64,000 nucleotides of DNA from Leptospirillum sp. (GCA_027315205.1 DAHUYM010000002.1:123692-187691), one strand, 5' to 3'. Counted from the first letter of the stretch, positions 1 through 8,118 are shown. Made by a program: numbers and translations. Notes: generated from the letters alone by a model not told the origin.

Positions 1-810
1 AGCACCCTCCTCGGGATGATGGCGCGGGAAGCCGATGTCGATGTCAGTATCATTGCCCTGATCGGAGAACGCGGCCGGGAAGTCCGCGATTTTCTCGAAC
101 GCGACCTCGGTCCGGAAGGCCTTTCACGCTCGGTCGTTGTCGTGTCGACGGGGGATCAGCCCCCCCTCCTCCGGATCCGGGGGGCGCTGTTTGCCATGAG
201 CATCGCCGAATATTTCCGGAAGAGAGGGAAGAACGTTCTCTTCGTGATGGATTCTCTGACCCGCTATGCGATGGCGCTCCGGGAAATCGGACTTGCGACG
301 GGAGAACCTCCCACGGCCCGTGGTTACACCCCTTCGGTTTTCGCCCAGCTTCCCCGGTTCATCGAACGGGCGGGGGCTTCCGACGGGGAGGGGACGATCA
401 CGGGTGTGTATACCGTTTTGATGGAAGGGGACGACATGCCTTCCGACCCGCTGTCCGAGGCTCTTGCGGCGATTCTCGACGGGCATATCCTTCTCTCCCG
501 CGACCTGGCGTCCGACGGGATCTATCCGGCCCTCGACCTCAGGAACAGCCGGTCCCGGATCATGAACGACCTGGTTTCGGAGCGGCATCGGGAACTGGCC
601 CAGAGGTTCCTGAAGTTCTACGGGCTGTATCGGAAGTCGGAAGATCTGATCCGGATCGGAGCGTATGTTCCGGGCACCGACGGCGATCTTGACGCAGCCA
701 TTTCGCTTTATCCCAGGATGGTGTCGTTCCTGTCTCAGGATTCCCAAACGGGAGTGTCCTTCATGGAGAGTCTCGACGAGCTGGAACGCCTTTTCGACTC
801 GGAAGCGTAA
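1..810 (+). CDS. fliI: Flagellum-specific ATPase FliI (5' end missing)
   Basis: This is the ATPase of the flagellar type III export apparatus, which powers export of rod, hook and filament subunits at the cytoplasmic face of the basal body. The window opens inside the gene: bases 1-15 encode STLLG, which follows the Walker A Gly-Lys, so the N-terminal third and most of the P-loop lie upstream. The fragment carries the Walker B strand LFVMDSLTR and the family signature ATGEPPTARGYTPSVFAQLP. The C-terminal helical domain is complete, with TAA at 808-810. fliJ follows 21 bases downstream. Identity is secure; only the true start is unknown. Confidence 0.97.
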   Translation, partial: STLLGMMAREADVDVSIIALIGERGREVRDFLERDLGPEGLSRSVVVVSTGDQPPLLRIRGALFAMSIAEYFRKRGKNVLFVMDSLTRYAMALREIGLATGEPPTARGYTPSVFAQLPRFIERAGASDGEGTITGVYTVLMEGDDMPSDPLSEALAAILDGHILLSRDLASDGIYPALDLRNSRSRIMNDLVSERHRELAQRFLKFYGLYRKSEDLIRIGAYVPGTDGDLDAAISLYPRMVSFLSQDSQTGVSFMESLDELERLFDSEA

Positions 811-831
811 CCCCTTTCTGGAGGCTTTTGG

Positions 832-1290
832 ATGCGTAGCCGACTTGAACCGGTTCTGAAGTACAGGGAAGAGCTCCTGAGACAGGCCGAAGTCGCGATG
901 GAACGGTCACGGTCCCATCTCGAAGCGGCCCGGAAGGCGTTGAGGGATCTCGAACAGCATCAATCTTCGGGGTTGGACTCCCTCGAGGCCGAGACCGAGG
1001 TTCCCGTCGGGTGGAGGGCGATCTGCTACAGCTTCCTGACGTCCGTCGCCCTGCGCGTGAGTGACGGGCGCGACCGGATGGACGAAGCCCGGAAGACCTT
1101 CGAGGCCCGCAGGTGCGAATGGGAAGCGGCGGCCCGGGAAATGAACAAGATCTTTCTTCTGGTCGAAGCGGAAACCCGCAATCTGAGAAAAGTTCACCAG
1201 GCCCTCGAGGAACGCCGGCTGGACGATGCCGAAACGGTCCGATGGATTCGTTCGCGGCCGGAGGCCGGGTTTCAGAGGAGAAATCCGTGA
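832..1290 (+). CDS. fliJ: Flagellar export chaperone/stalk protein FliJ
   Basis: The product is 152 residues, rich in charged heptads and almost wholly helical, as expected for the coiled-coil FliJ stalk that inserts into the FliI hexamer and couples it to FlhA. Sequence conservation in this family is poor, so the call rests mainly on length, coiled-coil character and position directly after fliI. The ATG at 832 is preceded by a Shine-Dalgarno-like GGAGGC. The stop overlaps the GTG start of the next gene (GTGA), suggesting translational coupling. Confidence 0.85.
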   Translation: MRSRLEPVLKYREELLRQAEVAMERSRSHLEAARKALRDLEQHQSSGLDSLEAETEVPVGWRAICYSFLTSVALRVSDGRDRMDEARKTFEARRCEWEAAAREMNKIFLLVEAETRNLRKVHQALEERRLDDAETVRWIRSRPEAGFQRRNP

Positions 1291-1808
1291 CCCGTCAGGG
1301 AGGTACCTTCCGGACGGCGGTCTTTACCGGCATGGTCGGGTTCGCGCTCGTGTCCGGTACGCTCGCGACGGCATTCGGGGAGGGCTCGTCAGTCATGCAG
1401 GGAAGCTCTCCCGGTGCGGCAGGAACCCCGGGTTCGGATCAGGCGAAACTTGACCGGATACGGACCGAAGAGAAGAAATTGCTGGAAATGAGGCAGGATC
1501 TTCTCCGGCAGATCGACCAGAACCAGAAGCTCGAAAGGCAGATCTCCAAGGACCGGGTGTTCTCCGATAAGCTCAGATCCAAGGAAATGCAGCAGTTGAT
1601 ACAGATTTACGAGAAGATGGCCCCACGGACGGCGGCTGCCCAGATCAACATGATGACGGAAGATCTGGCATTGGTCTTGATTTCCGGCATGAATCCACGG
1701 AAGGCATCCCGGATCATGCGGTATGTGGACCCCAAAATCGCCGTCCGGATTTCCTCGGACCTGGCCTCCCGGCCGGTCCGGACGAAGGATGCGAAGGGTT
1801 CCCCCTAG
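1287..1808 (+). CDS. MotE-like / MgtE_N-domain flagellar protein
   Basis: The GTG start at 1287 overlaps the fliJ stop and has GAGGAG upstream; the open frame continues further upstream but without a good ribosome site. The 173-residue product has an N-terminal hydrophobic segment (about residues 8-30: signal peptide or membrane anchor), a coiled coil (about 50-100), then a helical region (KEMQQLIQIYEKMAPRTAAA, then NPRKASRIMRYVDP) typical of MgtE N-terminal/FliG-like domains. Proteins of this layout in flagellar operons include MotE, which chaperones MotC in other bacteria. No MotC is seen here, so the exact role is inferred. Confidence 0.7.
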   Translation: MTRQGGTFRTAVFTGMVGFALVSGTLATAFGEGSSVMQGSSPGAAGTPGSDQAKLDRIRTEEKKLLEMRQDLLRQIDQNQKLERQISKDRVFSDKLRSKEMQQLIQIYEKMAPRTAAAQINMMTEDLALVLISGMNPRKASRIMRYVDPKIAVRISSDLASRPVRTKDAKGSP

Positions 1809-1833
1809 CCGCTTCGGAAAGGAAGGGGTCACG

Positions 1834-3399
1834 ATGTCCAATTTCACGCTTGTGCTTCCGGCGGGAAAGAAAGCGCCCGCCCATGTCCCGGAGACCGATG
1901 GAGGAAAAGTGTCTCTCTCCAGGGTCGCAAGCCGGAAAAAACCGCGGTCTTTTTCAGAGCCCAGGCCCGGCCGCAAGAAAAGTTTCCGCCACCATCTCGA
2001 CCAGGCCCTCGGAAAAGGGTTCCCGGTGGCAATGGTATCCCCTTCCCCGAAGGAACATGTCCCGCAGACAGCCGGAAAACCCCCGCAGACAGCCGGAAAG
2101 CCCCTGCAGACAGTAGGAAAGCGCCTGCCGACAGCCGGAAAGCCCCCGATCGCCGGCAGCCTGGGGAAAGGATTGTCCGTTGTGGCCGCCGCCCCGCCCG
2201 TCAAGGACACCGTTGCCGTGGCTCCGACCGGAAAAGCGGTCTCCCAACCGGCTTCGGCACCCGTGTCTGACCCGATTCCGGAACAACCGTCCTTCGAGCC
2301 AATGCCCGGAATGCACGTCGCGACTCCCGAACCGAGTCCCGGGCGTTCTCAAAAACCGGTCGATCGTGCCCTGTTTGCACCAGAAATCGCCAAGAACAAG
2401 GTGCCGGTCCCTTCCCTCCGGAAAGTTCCCTTTACCGCCAGCCCGGAGACAGCCTCCGCGGTTCCGGCGGAATCCCGTTCGCTTCCGGAAATGAATGCAA
2501 AGACGACCGACGCCTATGGGTTCGACAAGCGCCTGAACGGCGCGTTGAAGGACGAGCCGGGGAATCCGCCGCCGGCCGGCGTGCCCATAAGCGATGTCCA
2601 GGGTACGGGAGGAACCCAGTCGCAGGCGTCCGACAGCGCCATGGCTTCGCCGGCAACGCCGATCGCCAAGGGAGGGAGCCCGGACGATCCTTCTCCCGGT
2701 TTTACCAAAGAGGAAGGAAGTTTTACCAAAGAGGAAGGAAAAGGAAAGGGAAAGGACGTGGATATGTCCCGACTTTCTTCCCAATCTCTTTCGATGTCGT
2801 CTGGAGCGGCTCCGGCGGTTCCGGTCCCCGAGCGTCCCGCGGAACCGGCAAGGATCCCGGAGTTCGCGGAAAAAATCGCTGAGACGGCAAAGTCCGGGGG
2901 CGGCACGGTGACTCTCAGAGTACACCCTCCGGAACTGGGACCGGTCGTCGTGACCGTGCAAGTGGATCCCCGATCGAAGGCGGTCGATGTCCGCCTTTCG
3001 GTCCGGGACCAGTCGGTGCGTTCGGCGATCGAGGGCAAGGGAGAAACTCTGAAACGGTTGCTTCGGGAGGAAGGGTTCTCGATGCACAGTCTCGACGTTT
3101 CCCTGGGAGAAGCCGGAACGCTCTCCGCGGGAGCCGTTCTTTCCACGGGACCATCTTCCCAGTCGGGGGCCGGAACGTCGGGAACGTTCAATTCCCAGGC
3201 TTCTCCCCAGGATTTTTCCGGGGGCACGACCCTGTCGTCGGGAGGCGACGGGCAGGGAAGCGGTGGAACACGGGAAAACGGATCGTCAGCCGCCACGGAC
3301 AGGCGTCCTGAACATTTGCCGGAGGGATCCGGCGACGAAATGACACTTAACGGAACCGGAGCCCCTGCGGAGCACCGGGGTTTCCACCGGATCGCCTGA
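1834..3399 (+). CDS. fliK: Flagellar hook-length control protein FliK
   Basis: This 521-residue protein is the exported molecular ruler that ends hook growth and makes FlhB switch substrate class. The first about 340 residues are low-complexity, rich in Pro, Ser, Ala and Lys. They include four 7-residue repeats near residues 77-104 and two FTKEEG repeats. The C-terminal Flg_hook domain (about residues 340-430) contains VTLRVHPPELGPVVVTVQVD, the most conserved part of the family. The ATG at 1834 follows AAGGAAGGGG. The far C-terminus is Gly/Ser-rich. flgD and flgE, whose products build the hook, follow directly. Confidence 0.9.
   Translation: MSNFTLVLPAGKKAPAHVPETDGGKVSLSRVASRKKPRSFSEPRPGRKKSFRHHLDQALGKGFPVAMVSPSPKEHVPQTAGKPPQTAGKPLQTVGKRLPTAGKPPIAGSLGKGLSVVAAAPPVKDTVAVAPTGKAVSQPASAPVSDPIPEQPSFEPMPGMHVATPEPSPGRSQKPVDRALFAPEIAKNKVPVPSLRKVPFTASPETASAVPAESRSLPEMNAKTTDAYGFDKRLNGALKDEPGNPPPAGVPISDVQGTGGTQSQASDSAMASPATPIAKGGSPDDPSPGFTKEEGSFTKEEGKGKGKDVDMSRLSSQSLSMSSGAAPAVPVPERPAEPARIPEFAEKIAETAKSGGGTVTLRVHPPELGPVVVTVQVDPRSKAVDVRLSVRDQSVRSAIEGKGETLKRLLREEGFSMHSLDVSLGEAGTLSAGAVLSTGPSSQSGAGTSGTFNSQASPQDFSGGTTLSSGGDGQGSGGTRENGSSAATDRRPEHLPEGSGDEMTLNGTGAPAEHRGFHRIA
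2061..2144 (+). repeat. Four tandem 21-bp repeats inside fliK
   Basis: Four consecutive in-frame 21-base units (2061, 2082, 2103, 2124) encode variants of PQTAGKP. Units 1 and 2 differ at one base; units 3 and 4 have drifted further. Each unit changes the ruler region by exactly 7 residues, so copy-number change would keep the frame. Confidence 0.9.
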
Positions 3400-3418
3400 A
3401 CGAGAGGAGAAAAGGCCG

Positions 3419-4228
3419 ATGATCGTCCATTCGAAAGCGACCGACCTGTCAGAAATCGAGAAACAGTCGGCGAAGCGCTTGACGCCCGAGGGGCCGAAGC
3501 CTCCGAACAAGAAGCTCGCCATGGGAGATTTCCTGCACCTGATGATCACCCAGCTCCAGTACCAGGACCCCATGCATCCCCTGAACAACCAGCAATTCGC
3601 GGCCCAGCTGGCCCAGTTTTCCCAGCTCGACCAGCTCACCCGGCTCAACAAGGGAATGGGGACCATGGTCCATTCCGGGGCCGACACCAACAAAATGATG
3701 ATGGTGGGATTTTTAGGCCAGGAAGTCACGATGAAGGGCAACGAGTTCCGGTTCGCCCATGGGGCGTCGGTCCGGCTTTCTTTCCGGATGGCGGCTCCCG
3801 GGGCGTCCGGAAGCCTGTTCATTTTCGACAAGCATCACCGGTTGGTGCGGACGATGCCCCTTCCGGCACTGTCGGCCGGACGGCACGCGCTCAATTGGGA
3901 TGGCGTCACCAACGAGGGAAGACGGGCTCCCGAAGGGGAGTACACGTTCGAAGTGGAGGCCATGGACGGCCGTCATACCCCGGTTTCCGCCGATCCCGTC
4001 CAGACGGGGACGGTCACGGGGGTCCTGTTCCAGAAAGGGCAACCGGTTCTCGAGGTCAACGGAAAGCCTGTCTCCTTGCAGGATATTTCCCATGTCGGAC
4101 GTCTGGAAAAGCCGAAATCGGCCGTACCAGCCCCGGCGTCTCCCGCCGTTTCCCAGGCCCCGGGAAATCCCGAGGTCCGGGTTCTGGCACAAAAACCGGT
4201 GAAACCGCAACCAGGCACGACCCACTAA
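3419..4228 (+). CDS. flgD: Flagellar hook capping protein FlgD
   Basis: FlgD caps the growing hook and guides FlgE assembly outside the cell. The 269-residue product has the conserved N-terminal FlgD signature (FLHLMITQLQYQDPMHPLNN, then FAAQLAQFSQLDQL). After it comes a central FlgD Ig-like/tudor region (LNWDGVTNEGRRAPEGEYTF). The C-terminal 50 residues are Pro/Ala-rich. The ATG at 3419 is preceded by GAGGAGA. The gene sits 19 bases after fliK and 16 bases before flgE. Confidence 0.95.
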   Translation: MIVHSKATDLSEIEKQSAKRLTPEGPKPPNKKLAMGDFLHLMITQLQYQDPMHPLNNQQFAAQLAQFSQLDQLTRLNKGMGTMVHSGADTNKMMMVGFLGQEVTMKGNEFRFAHGASVRLSFRMAAPGASGSLFIFDKHHRLVRTMPLPALSAGRHALNWDGVTNEGRRAPEGEYTFEVEAMDGRHTPVSADPVQTGTVTGVLFQKGQPVLEVNGKPVSLQDISHVGRLEKPKSAVPAPASPAVSQAPGNPEVRVLAQKPVKPQPGTTH

Positions 4229-4244
4229 GCAGGAGGAAATCAAA

Positions 4245-5618
4245 ATGGGTGTTCTGTCGTCCATGTATCTGGCCAACAGTGGCCTGAACGCGATGGGGAC
4301 CGACATGTCCGTCATCGGCAACAACATCACCAATCTCAATACCGTCGGATTCAAGCAGGGAAGGGCCGTTTTCGCGAATATCTACGGCCAGACCCTGACC
4401 GGCAAATCCAATATCGTGAGCGTGTCCCAGCCGGGAACCGGCGTTTACGTGGAAGGGATCCAGCAGGAGCTGAACCAGGGCACCATCCAGTCGACGACGA
4501 ACGGGCTCGACCTGGCGATCCAGGGGAACGGGTTCCTGACCCTCCGTGCCAAGAGCGGCAAGCTCGTCTATTCCCGGAACGGAGAACTGGCCCTCGACAA
4601 GGCAGGACGGATCGTCGACATCGAAGGGCGAAAGCTCCAGGGGTACCAGTCCATCAACGGACAGCTGCAACCGGTCCTGTCGGACGTTTCGGTCCCGCAG
4701 ACCACGGTTCCTCCCAAGGCGACCCAGAACGTCAGCTCCCGGATCAACCTGGACGCCGCGATGACGGAAAACCTGAAGGCTGGCCGCAAGTTCGAGAAAT
4801 CGACCAACATCTTCGACTCGCTGGGGATCCAGCACCTCCTGACCTACAAGTTCGTTCCGACGAACGTGACGGGGCAGTGGGCGTTCCAGGCCACCATGGA
4901 CGGGGCGAACCTGACCCAGGGGGCGGGAACGGTCTCCTATACCCCGGTCGGGAGGAAATCCCCCCAGACCCTTAAGGGGATGGTGGGCCTGATCCAGTTC
5001 GACGGCAACGGCGACGTCGAGAAGATCAATTACGGCGGATCCCCGTTGAAGAATGATTCCGGCGGGCTGACGCACGCCATCTACCAGACGACCCTGACCG
5101 ACAAGGCGAAGACGCCGACGACGTTCGACATCGTGATCCCTTTGAAAGGTCAGCGGGTCCGCACCAACCACGTCCTCGGGGTGACCCAGCAGGTCCTCGA
5201 GTTGACCCAGTACAACCAGCCGTCGTCCACGATCGAGGAGACCCAGGACGGACACAAGTCGGGGGATCTGAACAACCTTGCGATCGGAAGGGACGGGAAA
5301 GTGGTCGGATCCTTCACGAACGGGGTCCAGGAAGTTATCGCCGCCGTGGCGCTTGCCAATTTTAACAACGCTGGCGGGCTCCAGAGTGTCGGCGGAAACG
5401 CCATGCAGGCAAGTATCGCTTCGGGTCCCCCGGTTTATGGACTTGCGGGGGAAGGAGGCCGTGGAACGCTCCTGGCGAACTCGCTTGAACTGTCGACGAC
5501 CGACCTAGGGCGTCAAATGGTTGACATGATTACGGCAGAACGTGGCTACCAGGCCAGTGCGTCGGTCATCTCGACGGACAACGCCATCTTGAACACGCTC
5601 CTGCAGCGGGTCGGATAA
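4245..5618 (+). CDS. flgE: Flagellar hook protein FlgE
   Basis: This is the hook subunit, 457 residues, exported and polymerised outside the cell. The N-terminal rod-type motif (YLANSGLNAMGTDMSVIGNN, then NLNTVGFK) and the C-terminal helix (QMVDMITAERGYQASASVIS) are those of axial flagellar proteins that pair as coiled coils in the hook core. A strong AGGAGGA sits 9 bases before the ATG. An intrinsic terminator about 30 bases after the stop ends this transcription unit. Confidence 0.96.
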   Translation: MGVLSSMYLANSGLNAMGTDMSVIGNNITNLNTVGFKQGRAVFANIYGQTLTGKSNIVSVSQPGTGVYVEGIQQELNQGTIQSTTNGLDLAIQGNGFLTLRAKSGKLVYSRNGELALDKAGRIVDIEGRKLQGYQSINGQLQPVLSDVSVPQTTVPPKATQNVSSRINLDAAMTENLKAGRKFEKSTNIFDSLGIQHLLTYKFVPTNVTGQWAFQATMDGANLTQGAGTVSYTPVGRKSPQTLKGMVGLIQFDGNGDVEKINYGGSPLKNDSGGLTHAIYQTTLTDKAKTPTTFDIVIPLKGQRVRTNHVLGVTQQVLELTQYNQPSSTIEETQDGHKSGDLNNLAIGRDGKVVGSFTNGVQEVIAAVALANFNNAGGLQSVGGNAMQASIASGPPVYGLAGEGGRGTLLANSLELSTTDLGRQMVDMITAERGYQASASVISTDNAILNTLLQRVG

Positions 5619-5647
5619 GCGTAACCGGCCATCCGGGCCAGCAATGG

Positions 5648-5678
5648 AAGGGGGGGCTTCGGCCTCCCCTTTTTTTTT
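5648..5678 (+). terminator. Intrinsic terminator after flgE
   Basis: A 10-bp stem (5648-5657 with 5662-5671, one G-T wobble) is closed by a TTCG tetraloop between C and G and followed by a run of T to 5678. It separates the fliI-flgE unit from the fliL unit. Confidence 0.93.
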
Positions 5679-5733
5679 CATTGCGAGATAGGCATCCTGA
5701 TAGCGATGGAACCGGTCCGTCCGAGGGAATTAT

Positions 5734-5750
5734 TTGGTATGGATCTTGCT
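5734..5750 (+). promoter_or_regulatory. Candidate sigma-54 promoter for fliL operon
   Basis: TTGGTATG, four bases, then TTGCT: the -24 GG (5736-5737) and -12 GC (5748-5749) are separated by exactly 10 bases, as sigma-54 promoters require. It lies just after the flgE terminator and about 47 bases before the fliL ATG. No RpoN or enhancer-binding protein gene is in the window. Confidence 0.65.
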
Positions 5751-5796
5751 AATTACTCGGAAACAGGGAATTAACCGGTTCTTGAAGGAGGCATCG

Positions 5797-6303
5797 ATGG
5801 CGGATGAGGAGGAGAAGGAAAACGAAGGCGGCGGTGAGGTCAAGCCCCCGCGGAACATTAAAAAGCTGATCCTGATCGGATTGGGCGTTTTGGCGCTTCT
5901 GGGAGGAGGCACGGCCTTTTACCTGCTTCATGGTCACGGAAAGCCTGGAGAGGTCCAGATGACTCCGAAGGAGATGGAAAAGCTGATCAAGAACAACCCG
6001 ATCGTGGATTTGAAACCGTTCGTGGTGAACTTAAATTCCGGCCAGTCCGGGGAAAATTCGAAATATCTCAAGGTAAAGGTCGCGTTCAAGCTGAACAACC
6101 CTTCCGTAGGGAAGGAAATCGATTACCGGATGCCCGAGATCCAGAACATCGTTCTCATCCTGCTCGGATCGGAGAGCCCGGAGGAGTTGGGGACGACCGG
6201 CGGAAAGCTCGCCCTCCGGAACCAGATCCGGCACAGGGTCAATTCGGTCCTGACGCTCGGACGGGTGACCTCGGTGTATTTTACGGAGTTCGTGATCCAG
6301 TGA
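5797..6303 (+). CDS. fliL: Flagellar basal-body protein FliL
   Basis: FliL is a single-pass inner-membrane protein that surrounds the stator and supports torque. The 168-residue product has an acidic N-terminus, one membrane segment (about residues 27-47), and a periplasmic domain ending in the typical TSVYFTEFVIQ. The frame is open further upstream, but the ATG at 5797 has GAAGGAGG at the right distance. The next gene, fliN, follows after 47 bases; fliM, usual between the two, is absent. Confidence 0.92.
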   Translation: MADEEEKENEGGGEVKPPRNIKKLILIGLGVLALLGGGTAFYLLHGHGKPGEVQMTPKEMEKLIKNNPIVDLKPFVVNLNSGQSGENSKYLKVKVAFKLNNPSVGKEIDYRMPEIQNIVLILLGSESPEELGTTGGKLALRNQIRHRVNSVLTLGRVTSVYFTEFVIQ

Positions 6304-6350
6304 CGGGCCGCCCGGAATCGACGGGCGCGGAACTCTTGAAGGAGCGGAAG

Positions 6351-6722
6351 ATGGCAGAGGAACCGATAGACGAAGAAGCGTTGGCAGCGGCGTGGGAAGC
6401 GGACCTGGCGAAGAAGGACGACGAACCGAGCGCTCAGCCGGAACCGGGGAAAACCCACGAACCACCGGAAAGCATCGATTTCCTTCTCGACGTGTCCCTG
6501 ACGGTCTCTGTCCGGGTCGGTACAGCCCGGATGCTGATCAAGGACCTGCTCCAGCTGGGACAAGGGTCGGTCGTCGAACTGGACAAGCTGGCCGGCGAGC
6601 CGATGGAGATCCTGATCAACGACAAGCTGGTCGCCCGCGGAGAGGTCGTGATGGTGAACGACAAATACGGTGTGAGGCTGACCGATATCGTGAGCCCCAT
6701 CGAACGGATCAAGAGCCTTTGA
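6351..6722 (+). CDS. fliN: Flagellar motor switch protein FliN
   Basis: FliN forms the lower C-ring of the switch complex and binds the export ATPase complex. The 123-residue product has an acidic tail (about 1-40) and the SpoA/FliN domain (DVSLTVSVRVGTARMLIKDL, then LDKLAGEPMEILINDKLVAR, then GEVVMVNDKYGVRLTDIVSP). A GTG at 6300 overlapping the fliL stop is also in frame, but the ATG at 6351 has AAGGAG upstream and gives the usual length. Only a single SpoA domain is present, so this is FliN and not a FliY/FliM fusion. Confidence 0.93.
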   Translation: MAEEPIDEEALAAAWEADLAKKDDEPSAQPEPGKTHEPPESIDFLLDVSLTVSVRVGTARMLIKDLLQLGQGSVVELDKLAGEPMEILINDKLVARGEVVMVNDKYGVRLTDIVSPIERIKSL

Positions 6723-6746
6723 GGCTCGATTCCCCGAGGTCTTCCT

Positions 6747-7271
6747 ATGAATCCCGTTAATGCGCATCACGCATCCTTGCTGTGGGTCGGAGGACGGCTT
6801 GTCCTCTCCCTCATCGTCGTACTCGTCCTCTTCATGGGGGCGGTGTGGCTTTTGCGATTCCTTCAAAAACGCTCCCGTTCTTCCAGGTCGGGGCCCGGGA
6901 CCTTGATCGAGATCCGGACGACATGCGCCCTGGCGCCCAAGACCTCGCTGTCGGTCGTGGCTGTGGGAGACGAGGCGTTCCTCATCGGGGTGACGCCCCA
7001 GGGCGTCTCTCTCCTCGCCCGGCTGGGAGGGGAGTCCCGTCCGAAAACCCGGGAAACGGTGGAGGAGAGGGCGATCCAGGAGACCGTTCGTTCCGAGGTT
7101 CCGGCAGGGCGGAATCCGATGCCCCGGCAGGTGGCGGCATCGGCTATCCCCGAGCCTGTGAAGGCCCCGGAAGAGTCGTTCGAGAGTCTGGTGATCGAAG
7201 CGCTGAACAAGATCAAAGAAGGACGCATGAACCGGGAATCTCCGGGAGGGGTTCGCCGTTGGAGTGTCTGA
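6747..7271 (+). CDS. fliO: Flagellar biosynthesis protein FliO
   Basis: The 174-residue product has an N-terminal membrane helix (about residues 10-34, ending VWLLRFLQKR) followed by a small cytoplasmic domain (IEIRTTCALAPKTSLSVVAV, then GDEAFLIGVTP) typical of FliO. FliO helps assemble the FliP ring of the export gate. The tail is charged and low in complexity. The gene overlaps the likely TTG start of fliP by 13 bases. Confidence 0.88.
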   Translation: MNPVNAHHASLLWVGGRLVLSLIVVLVLFMGAVWLLRFLQKRSRSSRSGPGTLIEIRTTCALAPKTSLSVVAVGDEAFLIGVTPQGVSLLARLGGESRPKTRETVEERAIQETVRSEVPAGRNPMPRQVAASAIPEPVKAPEESFESLVIEALNKIKEGRMNRESPGGVRRWSV

Positions 7272-8062
7272 AGAACGGTCGACGGGCGCACGCCGTGGCC
7301 GGAATCGCGGCGGGCCTTCTCCTCCTGCTTTCGCTTCCGGTCGCCGGGTGGACGGAGACTCTTTCTGTGGCCCCGATCGCCCCTCTGCCGGACATCCACC
7401 TCTCCTTCGGTGCGGGGAGTCCGGCTCCGAGCCAGGTCGCGGTGACCGTCGAACTGGTCCTCCTCCTGACAGTTCTTTCACTGGCCCCGGCCATCCTCGT
7501 GATGATGACGTCCTTCACCCGGATCGTCGTGGTGCTCTCGTTCCTCAGGCAGGCCATGGGAACAGCACAGGTCCCTCCCAACCAGGTGCTGATCGGGCTT
7601 TCCCTATTTCTGACCTTTTTCATCATGGCTCCGGTCTGGAAAACGATGGACCGGACCGCGATCACCCCTTACCTCAACAAGGAACTTCCCCCCGACCAGG
7701 CGTTCGACCGGGCCATGAAACCGGTCCGTGGCTTCATGTTCCGGCAGGTCCGGCAGCGGGACCTGGCCCTGTTCGTGAAGATCGCCCATCTTCCAGCCCT
7801 GCCCAAGAACACCGACGATATTCCGACTTACGTCCTGATCCCCGCGTTCGTCGTGAGCGAATTGTCGACCGCCTTCGAAATGGGATTTCTGATCTACCTT
7901 CCGTTTCTCATCCTCGACATGGTCGTGTCGTCGGTCCTCATGTCGATGGGTATGATGATGCTTCCCCCCACGGTAGTTTCCCTGCCGTTCAAGATCCTGC
8001 TGTTTGTCCTTGTGGACGGCTGGTCGCTCGTGGTCGGCTCCCTCGTCCAAAGTTTCCACTGA
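7259..8062 (+). CDS. fliP: Flagellar export gate protein FliP
   Basis: FliP forms the core of the export channel with FliQ and FliR. The product (267 residues from the TTG at 7259) has a cleavable signal peptide (LLLLLSLPVAGW), as FliP proteins do. The conserved signatures VMMTSFTRIVVVLSFLRQAM, PPNQVLIGLSLFLTFFIM and FEMGFLIYLPFLILDMVVSS follow, and the C-terminus has multiple membrane helices. No ATG or GTG lies at a suitable place; the TTG has GGAGGG upstream and gives a sensible signal peptide. The frame remains open upstream inside fliO, but that part is fliO in another frame. Confidence 0.94.
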   Translation: MECLKNGRRAHAVAGIAAGLLLLLSLPVAGWTETLSVAPIAPLPDIHLSFGAGSPAPSQVAVTVELVLLLTVLSLAPAILVMMTSFTRIVVVLSFLRQAMGTAQVPPNQVLIGLSLFLTFFIMAPVWKTMDRTAITPYLNKELPPDQAFDRAMKPVRGFMFRQVRQRDLALFVKIAHLPALPKNTDDIPTYVLIPAFVVSELSTAFEMGFLIYLPFLILDMVVSSVLMSMGMMMLPPTVVSLPFKILLFVLVDGWSLVVGSLVQSFH

Positions 8063-8101
8063 CCGACCCCTCGCAAAACCCTTCCTCCGGCTTTCAGTTT
8101 C

Positions 8102-8118
8102 AGGCACAGCTTTTGCAC
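8102..8118 (+). promoter_or_regulatory. Candidate sigma-54 promoter for fliQ operon
   Basis: AGGCAC, five bases, then TTGCAC: GG at 8103-8104 and GC at 8115-8116 with the required 10 bases between. Only the first T of the -24 consensus is missing. It sits in the 108-base gap between fliP and fliQ, the longest gap inside the export genes, giving a leader of about 40 bases. Confidence 0.7.

Noticed and set aside
2061..2144. CRISPR-like array
   Set aside because: The units are contiguous 21-base repeats without spacers and encode an in-frame protein repeat of FliK. No CRISPR array or cas gene was seen in the window.
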